A stretch of 64,000 nucleotides of DNA from an uncultured Lachnospiraceae bacterium (GCA_947566645.1 CANOKL010000021.1:1-64000), one strand, 5' to 3'. Numbered from the stretch's first letter, positions 42,613-53,486 are shown. Numbers and translations are program-made. Notes: generated by a model from the sequence alone, not told the origin.

Positions 42613-43907
42613 CAAGGTTTGGCAGCACCATAATGATAGAGAAAGGATTTTCTGGCGATATGTATAGGAAGAGTATGGAAAAGGGGCGCCCGGAGCTGTT
42701 GATTCCGGCGAGCAGCCTGGAGGTTTTAAGGACAGCAGTGATCTTTGGCGCGGACGCGGTGTATATCGGGGGCGGAGCGTTCGGGCTCAGGGCAAAAGCG
42801 AAGAATTTTTCCCCGGAGGATATGAAGGAAGGAATTGAATTTGCCCATTCCCATGGCGTCCGGGTTCATGTGACGGTGAATATACTGGCGCATAACGCTG
42901 ACCTTCCAGGTGTGGAAGCGTATTTAAGGGAGCTTAAGGAAATGGCCCCGGATGCCCTGATTATTGCGGATCCGGCGGTCTTTCAGCTTGCAGGGCGTAT
43001 TTGTCCGGAGATTGACCGTCATATCAGTACCCAGGCAAATAATACGAATTACGGCACATACCGTTTCTGGTGGGAGCTGGGGGCAAAGCGTGTTGTATCT
43101 GCCAGGGAGCTGTCTCTGAAAGAGATCAGGGAGATCAGGGAGCACATTCCGGAGGAGATGGAGATTGAGAGCTTCATTCACGGGGCGATGTGCATCTCTT
43201 ATTCAGGAAGATGCCTTCTGAGTAATTATTTTACGGGAAGGGATGCCAACCAGGGGGCATGTACTCATCCCTGCCGCTGGAAGTATTCTGTGGTGGAGGA
43301 GACAAGACCAGGAGAATATATGCCGGTTTATGAAAATGAGAGAGGCACGTATATTTTTAATTCCAGGGATTTGTGCATGATTGAGCACATTCCGGAGATG
43401 ATAGATGCCGGGATTGACAGCTTTAAGATAGAGGGGCGCATGAAGACGGCTCTCTATGTGGCAACCGTGGCAAGGACTTACCGCAGGGCCATTGACGATT
43501 ATCTGGAGTCTCCAGAGCTGTATCAGAAAAATATGCCCTGGTATCTTGACCAGATTTCAAATTGTACCTACAGGCAGTTTACCACAGGCTTTTACTTCGG
43601 AAAGCCTGGTAAAGAGGCGCAGATCTATGACAATAATACGTATGTGAAGGAATATACGTATCTGGGAATTGTCGGGGGAGAAAGAGACGGAATGTGCAGC
43701 ATTGAACAGAGAAATAAGTTTTCAGTTGGGGAAGAGATTGAGATTATGAAGCCGGACGGACGGAATGTCAGGGTACGTGTAGGCCGGATTCAGGACGAAG
43801 AGGGAAATGCCGTGGAAAGCGCCCCCCATCCAAAGCAGGTGCTCTACATCGGACTGGAAGGCGGGAAAGCGGAAACATATGATATCTTAAGAAGAGAAGA
43901 AAACTAG
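42609..43907 (+). CDS. trhP: Peptidase U32 family protein, TrhP-like tRNA hydroxylation protein
   Basis: A 432-residue U32-family protein: LLIPASSLEVLRTAVIFGAD, VYIGGGAFGLRAKAKNF, ESFIHGAMCISYSGRCLLSN near 193-212, and FKIEGRMKTALYVATVARTY. Cysteines in SGRCLLSNYF and GACTHPCRW match those proposed to hold an Fe-S cluster. Despite the name, members TrhP and RlhA hydroxylate RNA bases using prephenate. Coupling to the TrmR-like gene points to 5-hydroxyuridine at tRNA position 34. ATG 42675 (MEKGRPELL) is an alternative start. Confidence 0.8.
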   Translation: MTRFGSTIMIEKGFSGDMYRKSMEKGRPELLIPASSLEVLRTAVIFGADAVYIGGGAFGLRAKAKNFSPEDMKEGIEFAHSHGVRVHVTVNILAHNADLPGVEAYLRELKEMAPDALIIADPAVFQLAGRICPEIDRHISTQANNTNYGTYRFWWELGAKRVVSARELSLKEIREIREHIPEEMEIESFIHGAMCISYSGRCLLSNYFTGRDANQGACTHPCRWKYSVVEETRPGEYMPVYENERGTYIFNSRDLCMIEHIPEMIDAGIDSFKIEGRMKTALYVATVARTYRRAIDDYLESPELYQKNMPWYLDQISNCTYRQFTTGFYFGKPGKEAQIYDNNTYVKEYTYLGIVGGERDGMCSIEQRNKFSVGEEIEIMKPDGRNVRVRVGRIQDEEGNAVESAPHPKQVLYIGLEGGKAETYDILRREEN

Positions 43908-43937
43908 TATAGCCTTGCATAATTAACGGCCTGGACC

Positions 43938-44555
43938 TCAGAAATATTCCCGCAGCTTTTCAATGGCACTTTTTTCAATTCTTGAAACGTAAGAGCGAGA
44001 GATACCAAGAAGAGCTGCTATCTCTCGCTGTGTGTATTCTTCTTCATTATATAGTCCGTAACGCATCTTGAGGACCATCCGTTCCCTTGGAGTCAGCTCT
44101 GCTTCCACCTTACTGTAAAGCATCTGTATGTCATCGCTTAGTTCTACCTTTCTGTGTGCGTCATCTTCCTCTGTTTCAATAATATCAAAGAGCTGGATCT
44201 CATTGCCCTCGCGGTCTGTGCCAATGGGTTCGTAGAGAGATACCTCCCGTGAGGTCTTTTTTCTGGCCCTCAGATGCATGAGAACTTCATTTTCAATACA
44301 TCTTGCGGCATAGGTCCCGAGCCTTACACTTTTGTCCGGATCAAAGGTGACCACAGCCTTAATCAGGCCAATTGTTCCGATGGAGAGGAGATCCTCTGTA
44401 TCGTCGCAGACTGTCTGGTATTTTTTGACGATATGAGCAACGAGGCGCAGATTACGTTCGATAAGAATGTGTTTTGCTTCGAGATCACCCTCCGTATATT
44501 TCTGCATATAATATCGTTCTTCCGCTGCTGTGAGGGGTTGGGGAAATGATTTCAA
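43938..44555 (-). CDS. sigK: RNA polymerase sporulation sigma factor SigK
   Basis: A 205-residue sigma-70 family factor used late in the mother cell during spore formation. It has region 2 (ILIERNLRLVAHIVKKYQ, DLLSIGTIGLIKAVVTFD, GTYAARCIENEVLMHLRARK) and region 4 (LTPRERMVLKMRYGL, TQREIAALLGISRSYVSRIE). TTG 44555, with AAGAGGTG six bases upstream on the minus strand, gives a protein beginning LKSFPQPLTAAEE, as in SigK. Little or no pro-sequence precedes this block, and no skin-type insertion interrupts the gene. Both marks of Bacillus control are therefore reduced. An upstream ATG at 44663 would extend it, but lacks a site. Confidence 0.85.
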   Translation of the reverse strand: MKSFPQPLTAAEERYYMQKYTEGDLEAKHILIERNLRLVAHIVKKYQTVCDDTEDLLSIGTIGLIKAVVTFDPDKSVRLGTYAARCIENEVLMHLRARKKTSREVSLYEPIGTDREGNEIQLFDIIETEEDDAHRKVELSDDIQMLYSKVEAELTPRERMVLKMRYGLYNEEEYTQREIAALLGISRSYVSRIEKSAIEKLREYF

Positions 44556-44645
44556 GAAAAGCACCTCTTGACATATTTGATATAATCTATGATGAAAATG
44601 TGATGTTTGTGCTTTTCCAAAAGAAAATTTGTGCAAAAATACATG

Positions 44646-44674
44646 TTGCCTATCATTCGGCAAAGTGTTATACT
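44646..44674 (+). promoter_or_regulatory. Sigma-A promoter for the comM-dprA genes
   Basis: TTGCCT (44646-44651), 17 bases, TATACT (44669-44674), in the divergent region with sigK; leader about 105 bases. Confidence 0.6.
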
Positions 44675-44787
44675 AAGTCCAATCTGTCAGATAATGATTC
44701 TATTTTATTTCTAACCGTTTCTTTTAGATTCACGCAGCTTCATGCATGAGATCAGAGATTTGGTGTATTCAGAAAAGGGGTGTATAA

Positions 44788-46326
44788 ATGGCATTTAGTT
44801 ATGTGTCATCCGCGGCTCTCCTGGGGCTTCATGTGGAGCTGGTCAGGGTAGAAGCGGATGTAAGCAACGGCCTGCCCATGTTTCATATGGTAGGCTATCT
44901 TTCGTCAGAGGTAAAAGAGGCATCGGAGCGGGTACGAACGGCGATTCATAATTCGGAGTTGTCCTTTCCGCCGAAGAAGACAGTGATTAATCTGTCGCCT
45001 GCAACCGTGAAAAAGAAGGGTCCCGCCTTTGACCTGCCTATTGCATTGTCCGTGCTTCTTTCCGTAGGGGTCATTCCGCCGGATTGTCTGAGGAAGACGC
45101 TGGTCATCGGGGAACTCAGCCTGGACGGGAGAGTCCGCAAGGTAAAGGGGGTGCTTCCGGTTGTACTGGAGGCGAAAAAAGCAGGCTTTTGCACCTGCAT
45201 TCTGCCAGAGGAGAATGCGGCGGAGGGAGCTCTGGTGGAGGATATACAGATTATCGGTACGCAAAGCCTTAAGGAGATCTGCCTTCATCTTAAGGGAGAA
45301 CAGCTCATTGACGCATATTCCCATGAGGGAAAAGCAGACCAGAGGAAGCCGGATGGGAACAGCCTGGCGGATTTTAGTGATATAAAGGGGCAGGAGACGG
45401 TAAAGCGTGCGGCAGAGGTAGCAGTGGCAGGAGGGCACAACCTGCTTCTTATGGGGCCTCCCGGCAGCGGAAAATCCATGATAGCGGGAAGGATTCCCAC
45501 CATTCTGCCCTCGCCCACAAGGGAAGAGTGCATTGAGATTACGAAGATCTACAGTGTTCTGGGCATGGTGGATGAGGAACAGCCGCTTATCCGCACAAGA
45601 CCTTTCAGAAATGTCCATCATGCGGCGACAAAGGCGGCGCTGATCGGAGGAGGGGCTGTGCCGTCTCCAGGAGAGATCAGCCTGGCACACGGAGGGGTGC
45701 TGTTCCTGGACGAGCTGGCAGAATTTCAGAAGCCGGTGCTTGAGGTTTTAAGACAGCCCCTTGAGGAACATAAAATCAGGATTTCCAGAAGTCACGGAAG
45801 CTATGTGTTTCCGGCAGACTTTATTCTTGTAGCTGCATTAAATCCATGTCCCTGCGGAAACTATCCTAATATGGAGAAATGTACCTGCAGCGAGAGCCAG
45901 ATCAGACATTATCTGGGAAGGATCAGCCAGCCCTTCCTGGACCGGATGGATATCTGCGTAGAGGTGCCGGGGGTACGGTATGAGGAGCTGAGCAGGAAGG
46001 AGGCGCCCGAGGGTTCAGAGGACATCCGCAGGCGGGTGTGCCGGGCAAGAGAGATTCAGAGACACAGATACCAGGAGATGGATATTTCCGTAAATGCCAT
46101 GCTTGGAATGAAGAAAATAGAGGAATACTGCCGCCTTGATCAGGAAGGAGAGGCTCTGATGAAGCGGGCCTTTGCTGTACTGGGACTGACGGCACGTACA
46201 TATCATAAAATACTGAAGGTGGCGAGGACAATTGCAGATCTGGATGAGAGTGAGAGGGTGCTGCCCTGTCATCTGGGAGAAGCAGTAGGCTATCGCACCA
46301 TTGACAAGAAATACTGGGGGAGGTGA
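44788..46326 (+). CDS. comM: YifB/ComM family Mg-chelatase-like AAA ATPase
   Basis: A 512-residue protein with N-terminal ChlI-like domain (about 1-170, LGLHVELVRVEADVSNGLP), a Walker A GHNLLLMGPPGSGKSMIAGR near 215-234, Walker B HGGVLFLDELAEF near 303-315 and a C-terminal Mg_chelatase_C. ComM is a helicase that promotes branch migration in natural transformation. Here it is next to dprA, so uptake or recombination of DNA is the likely context. GGGG-type site before ATG. Confidence 0.88.
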   Translation: MAFSYVSSAALLGLHVELVRVEADVSNGLPMFHMVGYLSSEVKEASERVRTAIHNSELSFPPKKTVINLSPATVKKKGPAFDLPIALSVLLSVGVIPPDCLRKTLVIGELSLDGRVRKVKGVLPVVLEAKKAGFCTCILPEENAAEGALVEDIQIIGTQSLKEICLHLKGEQLIDAYSHEGKADQRKPDGNSLADFSDIKGQETVKRAAEVAVAGGHNLLLMGPPGSGKSMIAGRIPTILPSPTREECIEITKIYSVLGMVDEEQPLIRTRPFRNVHHAATKAALIGGGAVPSPGEISLAHGGVLFLDELAEFQKPVLEVLRQPLEEHKIRISRSHGSYVFPADFILVAALNPCPCGNYPNMEKCTCSESQIRHYLGRISQPFLDRMDICVEVPGVRYEELSRKEAPEGSEDIRRRVCRAREIQRHRYQEMDISVNAMLGMKKIEEYCRLDQEGEALMKRAFAVLGLTARTYHKILKVARTIADLDESERVLPCHLGEAVGYRTIDKKYWGR

Positions 46327-46332
46327 ACATGC

Positions 46333-47412
46333 TTGATCTATGAATACTGGTTTGCGGGGCTGAAACCCCTTTCAGATGAAAAAAAGAAGCGTCTGAGGGG
46401 AATATTTGGAAGCGGAAGAGAGCTGTTTTATCTAAAAGAGAAGGAGCTTTCCGCTCTGTCCTTTTTGACAGAAAAAGACAGGGAAGTTCTGAAAAAAGCA
46501 AAAAAGGACACAGGGCTTTCTGAAAATTATGAGGAAATACAGAAAAAGGGAATACGTCTTCTTCTATGCCATAATAATAGTTATCCAGAGAGTCTGAAAA
46601 AAATAAAGGACCATCCCTATGCACTCTATGTAAAGGGGAAACTCCCGGATGGCAAAAGAAAAGCAGCGGCAATTGTCGGTGCCAGGAGGTGTACACCTTA
46701 TGGGGAAGAGATGGCGCGGATATACGGATATGAGCTTGCGCGGGCGGGGGTGGAGATTATAAGCGGCATGGCAAAGGGAATTGACGGAGCCGGGCAGCGA
46801 GGAGCATTAGAGGCAGGAGGCAGTACTTTTGCAGTGCTTGGGTGCGGAGTGGATATCTGCTACCCGAGAGATCACATCGGTCTCTATATGGATATACAGC
46901 AAAATGGGGGAATCCTTTCAGAACAGTGCCCGGGGGAGCCTCCCCTTCCCTGCTATTTTCCGCAGAGGAACCGGATTATCAGCGCACTCTCGGATGTCAT
47001 ACTCGTGATGGAGGCAAGGGAAAAGAGCGGCTCCCTGATTACGGCGGATTTAGGTCTGGAGCAGGGAAAGGATATCTATGCGCTTCCCGGACCGGCTTCC
47101 AGCGTCCTAAGTGCCGGCTGCCACAGGCTTATTTCACAGGGGGCCGGCATCCTGCTTTCGCCTGGTGAGCTGCTGAATGAATTGAATGTCAGAATCGTTA
47201 AATTACGTGAAAATAATAACAAAGAGAAAAAAGAACTTGAAACTATTGAAAATATGGTGTATAGTTGCCTTGATTTGTTTCCCCGAAGTGTTGACGGGAT
47301 TGTCTCTGACACAGGATTACCTCCGGGAAAGGTGCTTGAGATTCTGACAACACTGGAGATCGAGGGAATGGCAAAGGAATTATCAAAAGGTTATTATATC
47401 AAAATCATGTAA
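46333..47412 (+). CDS. dprA: DNA-processing protein DprA
   Basis: A 359-residue Rossmann-fold protein that loads RecA on incoming single-stranded DNA. Seen: AIVGARRCTPYGEEMARIYG, ISGMAKGIDGAGQRGALEAG, FAVLGCGVDICYPRDH and FPQRNRIISALSDVILVMEA, all family signatures, followed by a winged-helix C-terminus. TTG 46333 is preferred: GGGGGAGGTG stands seven bases before it and no in-frame ATG is near. It lies six bases after comM. Confidence 0.92.
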   Translation: MIYEYWFAGLKPLSDEKKKRLRGIFGSGRELFYLKEKELSALSFLTEKDREVLKKAKKDTGLSENYEEIQKKGIRLLLCHNNSYPESLKKIKDHPYALYVKGKLPDGKRKAAAIVGARRCTPYGEEMARIYGYELARAGVEIISGMAKGIDGAGQRGALEAGGSTFAVLGCGVDICYPRDHIGLYMDIQQNGGILSEQCPGEPPLPCYFPQRNRIISALSDVILVMEAREKSGSLITADLGLEQGKDIYALPGPASSVLSAGCHRLISQGAGILLSPGELLNELNVRIVKLRENNNKEKKELETIENMVYSCLDLFPRSVDGIVSDTGLPPGKVLEILTTLEIEGMAKELSKGYYIKIM

Positions 47413-47430
47413 AAGCGAGGAAATTATCAT

Positions 47431-49509
47431 ATGGCACGCTATCTTGTAATCGTGGAGTCACCGGCAAAGGTGAAGACAATTAAAAAATTTCTGGGGAGTA
47501 ATTATGTGGTTGCGGCATCCAATGGACATGTACGGGATCTGCCCAAGAGTCAGATCGGAATAGACATAGAGAACGGTTATGAACCGAAATATATTACCAT
47601 CCGGGGAAAGGGAGAACTACTGGCGAATCTGAGAAAGGAAGTAAAGCGTGCGGATAAAGTATATCTTGCAACTGACCCGGACCGGGAGGGGGAGGCAATC
47701 TCCTGGCATCTGAGCAAAGCGCTTAAGCTTGAGGATAAAAAGGTATACCGGATCAGCTTTAATGAGATTACTAAAAATGCAGTAAAAGCATCTCTGAAAA
47801 ATGCGAGGGAGATTGATATGGACCTGGTGGATGCACAGCAGGCCAGAAGAGTTCTGGACCGTGTTGTGGGTTACCGCATCAGCCCGCTGCTCTGGGCCAA
47901 GGTGAAGCGGGGATTAAGTGCGGGACGTGTCCAGTCAGTGGCGCTGCGCATCATTGCAGACCGGGAGGAGGAGATTAATGCGTTTATCCCGGAGGAGTAC
48001 TGGAGCCTGAATGTGAAACTTAAGGCGCCGGGAGAGAGGAAGCTTTTAGAAGCGAAGTTTTATGGGACAGAAAACGATAAGATGACCATCGGTTCGAAGG
48101 AAGAACTGGATGCCATATTAAAAGAGATTGAGACAGCAGACTTTTCGGTAGAAAGCATCAGGAAGGGTGAGAGGAGCAAGAAAGCACCTGTGCCATTTAC
48201 CACCAGTACCCTGCAGCAGGAGGCGTCAAAGGCGCTGAACTTTGCAACGTCAAAGACGATGCGGATTGCACAGCAGCTCTATGAAGGAATCGACATTAAG
48301 GGGAACGGGACTGTGGGTGTGATTACCTATCTTCGTACGGATTCTACCCGTGTGTCCGAGGAGGCGGAAGGAAGTGTCAGGGCATATATAAAGGAACAGT
48401 ATGGAGAGCAGTATGTGGCAGAAGGAGTCAGTAAAAAGAGCACAGGCGGAAAGATTCAGGATGCCCATGAGGCAATCCGTCCTACGGATGTAAGCAGAAC
48501 TCCGGCCATTCTGAAGGATTCCCTTACCAGGGACCAGTTCCGGCTGTACCAGCTTATCTGGAAGCGTTTTGTTTCAAGCCGTATGCAGCCGGCAAGATAT
48601 GAGACCACATCCATAAAGATTACAGCAGGAAGCTACCGGTTTACTGCATCAGCGTCAAAGCTGGTATTTGACGGTTTCCGTCTGATCTACACAGAGGCAG
48701 GGGAGGAAAAGGAAGAGGGAGGCGTATTTCTGAAAAGCCTGACAGAAGGAACAGCTCTTACGAAGGACAGTCTGGATACAAAGCAGCATTTTACACAGCC
48801 GCCGGCCCATTACACAGAGGCTGCACTTGTCAAGACCTTAGAGGAACTGGGAATCGGGCGTCCCAGCACGTATGCTCCTACGATTTCAACCATTATTGCC
48901 AGGAGATATGTTGCAAAAGAAAATAAAAATCTGTATATGACAGAGCTGGGGGAGGTGGTAAACCACATTATGAAGCACTCCTTCCCAAGTATTGTGGATG
49001 TGAATTTCACCGCAAACATGGAGAGCCTTCTTGACGGCGTCGAGGAGGGGAAGGTAAGGTGGAAGACCATTATTGAAAATTTCTATCCGGATCTTGATAC
49101 TGCAGTAGAGCAGGCACAAAAGGAGCTGGAGAGCGTTACCATTGAGGATGAGGTTACAGATGAGATCTGTGAGGAATGCGGCCGCAATATGGTAATTAAG
49201 TATGGCCCCCACGGAAAGTTCCTTGCCTGTCCGGGATTTCCAGACTGCCGTAACACGAAGCCTTATCTTGAGAAGACCGGTGTGAAGTGTCCGCTGTGCG
49301 GCAGGGAAGTAGTCATCCGGAAGACGAAGAAGGGAAGACGGTATTTTGGCTGTGAGAATAATCCGGAATGTGAATTTATGTCCTGGCAGAAGCCGTCTGA
49401 AAAAAAGTGTCCGAGATGCGGAAATTACATGGTTGAGAAGGGCAGCAGGCTCCTTTGCAGTGACGAACAGTGTGGATATACAGAGAAGATAGAAAAAAAT
49501 GAAAAATAA
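47431..49509 (+). CDS. topA: DNA topoisomerase I
   Basis: A 692-residue type IA topoisomerase that relaxes negative supercoils. The Toprim domain (YLVIVESPAKVKTIKKFLG; ATDPDREGEAISWHL near 84-98) and the active tyrosine in GVITYLRTDSTRVS near 300 are present. C-terminal zinc fingers with Cys-x2-Cys pairs (CEECGRN, CPLCGREV, CPRCGNYM) follow. The gene order dprA-topA-codY is typical of Firmicutes. Confidence 0.95.
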   Translation: MARYLVIVESPAKVKTIKKFLGSNYVVAASNGHVRDLPKSQIGIDIENGYEPKYITIRGKGELLANLRKEVKRADKVYLATDPDREGEAISWHLSKALKLEDKKVYRISFNEITKNAVKASLKNAREIDMDLVDAQQARRVLDRVVGYRISPLLWAKVKRGLSAGRVQSVALRIIADREEEINAFIPEEYWSLNVKLKAPGERKLLEAKFYGTENDKMTIGSKEELDAILKEIETADFSVESIRKGERSKKAPVPFTTSTLQQEASKALNFATSKTMRIAQQLYEGIDIKGNGTVGVITYLRTDSTRVSEEAEGSVRAYIKEQYGEQYVAEGVSKKSTGGKIQDAHEAIRPTDVSRTPAILKDSLTRDQFRLYQLIWKRFVSSRMQPARYETTSIKITAGSYRFTASASKLVFDGFRLIYTEAGEEKEEGGVFLKSLTEGTALTKDSLDTKQHFTQPPAHYTEAALVKTLEELGIGRPSTYAPTISTIIARRYVAKENKNLYMTELGEVVNHIMKHSFPSIVDVNFTANMESLLDGVEEGKVRWKTIIENFYPDLDTAVEQAQKELESVTIEDEVTDEICEECGRNMVIKYGPHGKFLACPGFPDCRNTKPYLEKTGVKCPLCGREVVIRKTKKGRRYFGCENNPECEFMSWQKPSEKKCPRCGNYMVEKGSRLLCSDEQCGYTEKIEKNEK

Positions 49510-49522
49510 TTGGGAAATTTTA

Positions 49523-49551
49523 TTGAATAAATAACAATTGTATGATAATAT
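49523..49551 (+). promoter_or_regulatory. Sigma-A-type promoter for codY
   Basis: TTGAAT (49523-49528), 17 bases, TAATAT (49546-49551); TATGATAAT overlaps, offering another -10. Confidence 0.5.
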
Positions 49552-49576
49552 ACAGTTAAAAAATGGAGGATTGCTG

Positions 49577-50362
49577 ATGAGCGTACAATTGTTAGACAAA
49601 ACCAGGAAAATCAACAAGTTACTGCACAACAACAATTCGAGTAAAGTGGTGTTCAATGATATATGTGAAGTTCTGACAGAGATTCTGGACTCGAATGTGC
49701 TGGTAGTAAGCAAGAAGGGGAAAGTGCTCGGAAAGAGCAAGTGTGATGGAGTACCGTATATTCAGGAGCTGATAGTCAATGAAGTCGGAAAGCATATTGA
49801 TGTGATGCTGAATGAAAGGCTTCTTAGCATCCTTTCGACAAAGGAAAATGTGAATTTACAGACATTAGGCTTTTCTGAAGAAGAGGTGAAGGGATATCAG
49901 GCGATTATTACGCCGATTGATATCGCGGGAGAACGTCTGGGGACTTTGTTTATCTACAAGAATAACCAGATGTATGAGATTGATGATATTATTCTAAGTG
50001 AATATGGAACAACGGTGGTAGGCCTTGAGATGCTCCGTTCAGTCAATGAGGAGAGTGCGGAGGAGAGCCGGAAGGAGCATATTGTCCAGTCGGCGATCAG
50101 CACCCTGTCCTATTCGGAGCTTGAGGCGATTATTCATATCTTTGACGAGCTTAACGGCACCGAGGGAATTCTGGTTGCCAGCAAGATTGCAGACAGAGTA
50201 GGGATTACCCGTTCTGTGATCGTGAATGCGCTCCGCAAGTTTGAGAGTGCCGGTGTGATTGAGTCAAGGTCTTCCGGCATGAAGGGAACCTATATCAAGG
50301 TTGTGAATGACTATGTATTCACGGAGCTTGAACGCATCAGAATGGAGCGGGACAGAGACTGA
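49577..50362 (+). CDS. codY: GTP-sensing transcriptional pleiotropic repressor CodY
   Basis: A 261-residue regulator that senses GTP and branched-chain amino acids. N-terminal GAF-like domain (SVQLLDKTRKINKLLHNN; FNDICEVLTEILDSNVLVVS) and C-terminal winged helix with ASKIADRVGITRSVIVNALR and FESAGVIESRSSGMKGTYI near 205-240, the DNA-reading helix. ATG 49577 has GGAGG upstream; an earlier in-frame ATG at 49538 does not fit the family. It may control ilvB at the end of this window, a known CodY target type. Confidence 0.95.
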   Translation: MSVQLLDKTRKINKLLHNNNSSKVVFNDICEVLTEILDSNVLVVSKKGKVLGKSKCDGVPYIQELIVNEVGKHIDVMLNERLLSILSTKENVNLQTLGFSEEEVKGYQAIITPIDIAGERLGTLFIYKNNQMYEIDDIILSEYGTTVVGLEMLRSVNEESAEESRKEHIVQSAISTLSYSELEAIIHIFDELNGTEGILVASKIADRVGITRSVIVNALRKFESAGVIESRSSGMKGTYIKVVNDYVFTELERIRMERDRD

Positions 50363-50391
50363 TCTGCCGAATCGTTATAAGGAGAGAAACT

Positions 50392-50697
50392 ATGTACGAG
50401 GAATGTTCTGCGGACCTCCGGATGATCAGAATGATCAAAAAGGGCGGTTTTTTTGACGATCTTTCTTATCATTGTAAAATTATCCGGTATATTGAAGAGG
50501 AGGAGAGCATATACTTACTAACAGGAAAGGTGGATCTCCCCACATTTTCCCTGGATGGAATATACGAGTGCATCATTCAGGCGGAAGATGCACCGGTTAT
50601 ATGCACCGGCACGATTCGGGACCGGTACTGGAGCAAAGCAGGAAGGGTAATTGTGTTCCGGGTGGAAAATGGATTTTATAAAAATAATCTAAACTAA
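50392..50697 (+). CDS. Hypothetical protein, small
   Basis: A 101-residue protein of unknown family, 29 bases after codY with AAGGAGAG before ATG 50392. It looks like a small beta-rich domain (FDDLSYHCKIIRYIEEEES, GIYECIIQAED, GRVIVFRVENGFYKNNL), somewhat like PilZ-type barrels, but the RxxxR and D/NxSxxG motifs of PilZ are not present. It may be co-transcribed with codY. No function assigned. Confidence 0.6.
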   Translation: MYEECSADLRMIRMIKKGGFFDDLSYHCKIIRYIEEEESIYLLTGKVDLPTFSLDGIYECIIQAEDAPVICTGTIRDRYWSKAGRVIVFRVENGFYKNNLN

Positions 50698-50708
50698 ATA
50701 AAAGTGTG

Positions 50709-50737
50709 TTGACAAAACAAAGGGAGAGTGCTATTTT
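50709..50737 (+). promoter_or_regulatory. Sigma-A promoter of groESL
   Basis: TTGACA (50709-50714), 17 bases, TATTTT (50732-50737), directly upstream of the CIRCE operator. Confidence 0.8.
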
Positions 50738-50751
50738 ATATCTAGAAGTTT

Positions 50752-50778
50752 TTAGCACTCTCTTTTTATGAGTGCTAA
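50752..50778. promoter_or_regulatory. CIRCE operator (HrcA binding site)
   Basis: A perfect TTAGCACTC-N9-GAGTGCTAA, the HrcA operator consensus. Lying just after the promoter, it gives heat-shock control of groES-groEL. Confidence 0.97.
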
Positions 50779-50813
50779 CAAAATATATTTAGAATAGTTA
50801 AGGAGGTAGCACA

Positions 50814-51098
50814 ATGAAATTAGTACCATTAGGAGACAGAGTTGTATTAAAACAGTTAGTAGCTGAAGAGACTACAAAGTCAGGAATCGTGATTCCCGGA
50901 CAGTCAAAGGAGAAGCCGCAGCAGGCAGAGGTTCTTGCAGTGGGACCTGGCGGAACAGTAGACGGAAAAGAAGTAAAGATGAATATTGCAGTCGGACAGA
51001 CTGTCATTTATTCCAAGTATTCAGGAACTACTGTTGAGATTGACGAAGAAGAGTATATTATCGTAAAACAGGATGATATCCTTGCAGTTGTAGAATAA
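50814..51098 (+). CDS. groES: Co-chaperonin GroES
   Basis: A 94-residue chaperonin lid protein: KLVPLGDRVVLKQLVAEETT, KSGIVIPGQSKEKPQQAEVL (mobile loop) and KYSGTTVEIDEEEYIIVKQD. It caps GroEL during ATP-driven folding. AGGAGGT precedes its ATG, and CIRCE lies 36 bases upstream. The groEL gene follows after an unusually long 128-base spacer. Confidence 0.97.
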   Translation: MKLVPLGDRVVLKQLVAEETTKSGIVIPGQSKEKPQQAEVLAVGPGGTVDGKEVKMNIAVGQTVIYSKYSGTTVEIDEEEYIIVKQDDILAVVE

Positions 51099-51223
51099 AA
51101 GGCAGCTGCCGGCAGGTTATTTGGCCTGTACGGTTATGAGAAGGAGAATTCCGTTATGCAGCAGTGAAGAGCGCTGCAGGGAAACCATAATAAGCAAGCA
51201 ATAAAAATTCAGGAGGCGTATGA

Positions 51224-52849
<1,626 letters not shown>

Positions 52850-52883
52850 CATCCTCACCCGTGTAAGGTGTGGCGGCGCGGAC

Positions 52884-53308
52884 GCGGCATCGGGGGATGA
52901 GAAGCCCGCGTAAGAGCTGCGTGCGCAAAGCAGAAAAGTGTATACCCTGCACAGGAAGCGCGGCAGAGGATCCGGAGAAACGGGCACGCCGCGCCGGAGG
53001 CTGGAGCAGGGATCGAAAAAAACATATCCCATGCAAACGGGACAACGCTACGGTGAACTAACTGTCAACTCCGACTAAGACGCTCGGGAGAGCCCTCGCG
53101 CCTAAGTCTGCGTAGACAGTGGATTTCACCTTCGCTAAGGACGTCCCTGAATCGTTTGCTTAGGGATATGTTTTTTTTCGTCCCCTGCTCCAGCCTCCGG
53201 CGCGGCGCGCCCTCTCTCCGGACCCTCTGCCGCACTTCCCGTGCAGGGTATCCCCTTTTCTCCTTCCCGCCCTCGCTCTTACCCGGCCTTCCCATCCCCC
53301 GAAGCCGC
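52884..53308. repeat. Giant nested palindrome, copy 1: 147-bp arms around a structured core
   Basis: Left arm 52884-53030 and right arm 53163-53308 are inverted repeats of one another over about 147 bases at high identity (for example GCGCCGGAGGCTGGAGCAGG against its complement). The 132-base core, 53031-53162, lies between them. Innermost arm bases CATATCCC/GGGATATG continue into a core stem GCAAACG/CGTTTGC. No gene is present. Next to the core the left arm has an A run and the right arm a T run. Confidence 0.85.
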
Positions 53309-53400
53309 TGTGTATGTGGAGAGTGAGAGGAAGTTAGAGAGGGTGGGGAAGTTAGATGGAGAGAGGAAGCTAGAGAGTGAGAGGAAGTTGGCAAGAGAAG
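53308..53400 (+). repeat. Purine-rich degenerate tandem repeats
   Basis: Four or five variations of GAGAGGAAGTTAGAGAG follow the right arm. They encode nothing evident. Similar purine-rich sequence recurs at 53618-53700. Confidence 0.55.
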
Positions 53401-53486
53401 AGGGATGAATTCTGCAACAGCTTTTTCCGCCAGTACTGTCGTTAATGAAACAGTATAAATTCCCGGCAGAGTACCAAAACAGAAAA

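Noticed and set aside
52850..53062. Short open frames on both strands in the palindrome arms
   Set aside because: They mirror each other because of the inverted repeat; no ribosome-binding sites or protein-like pattern.
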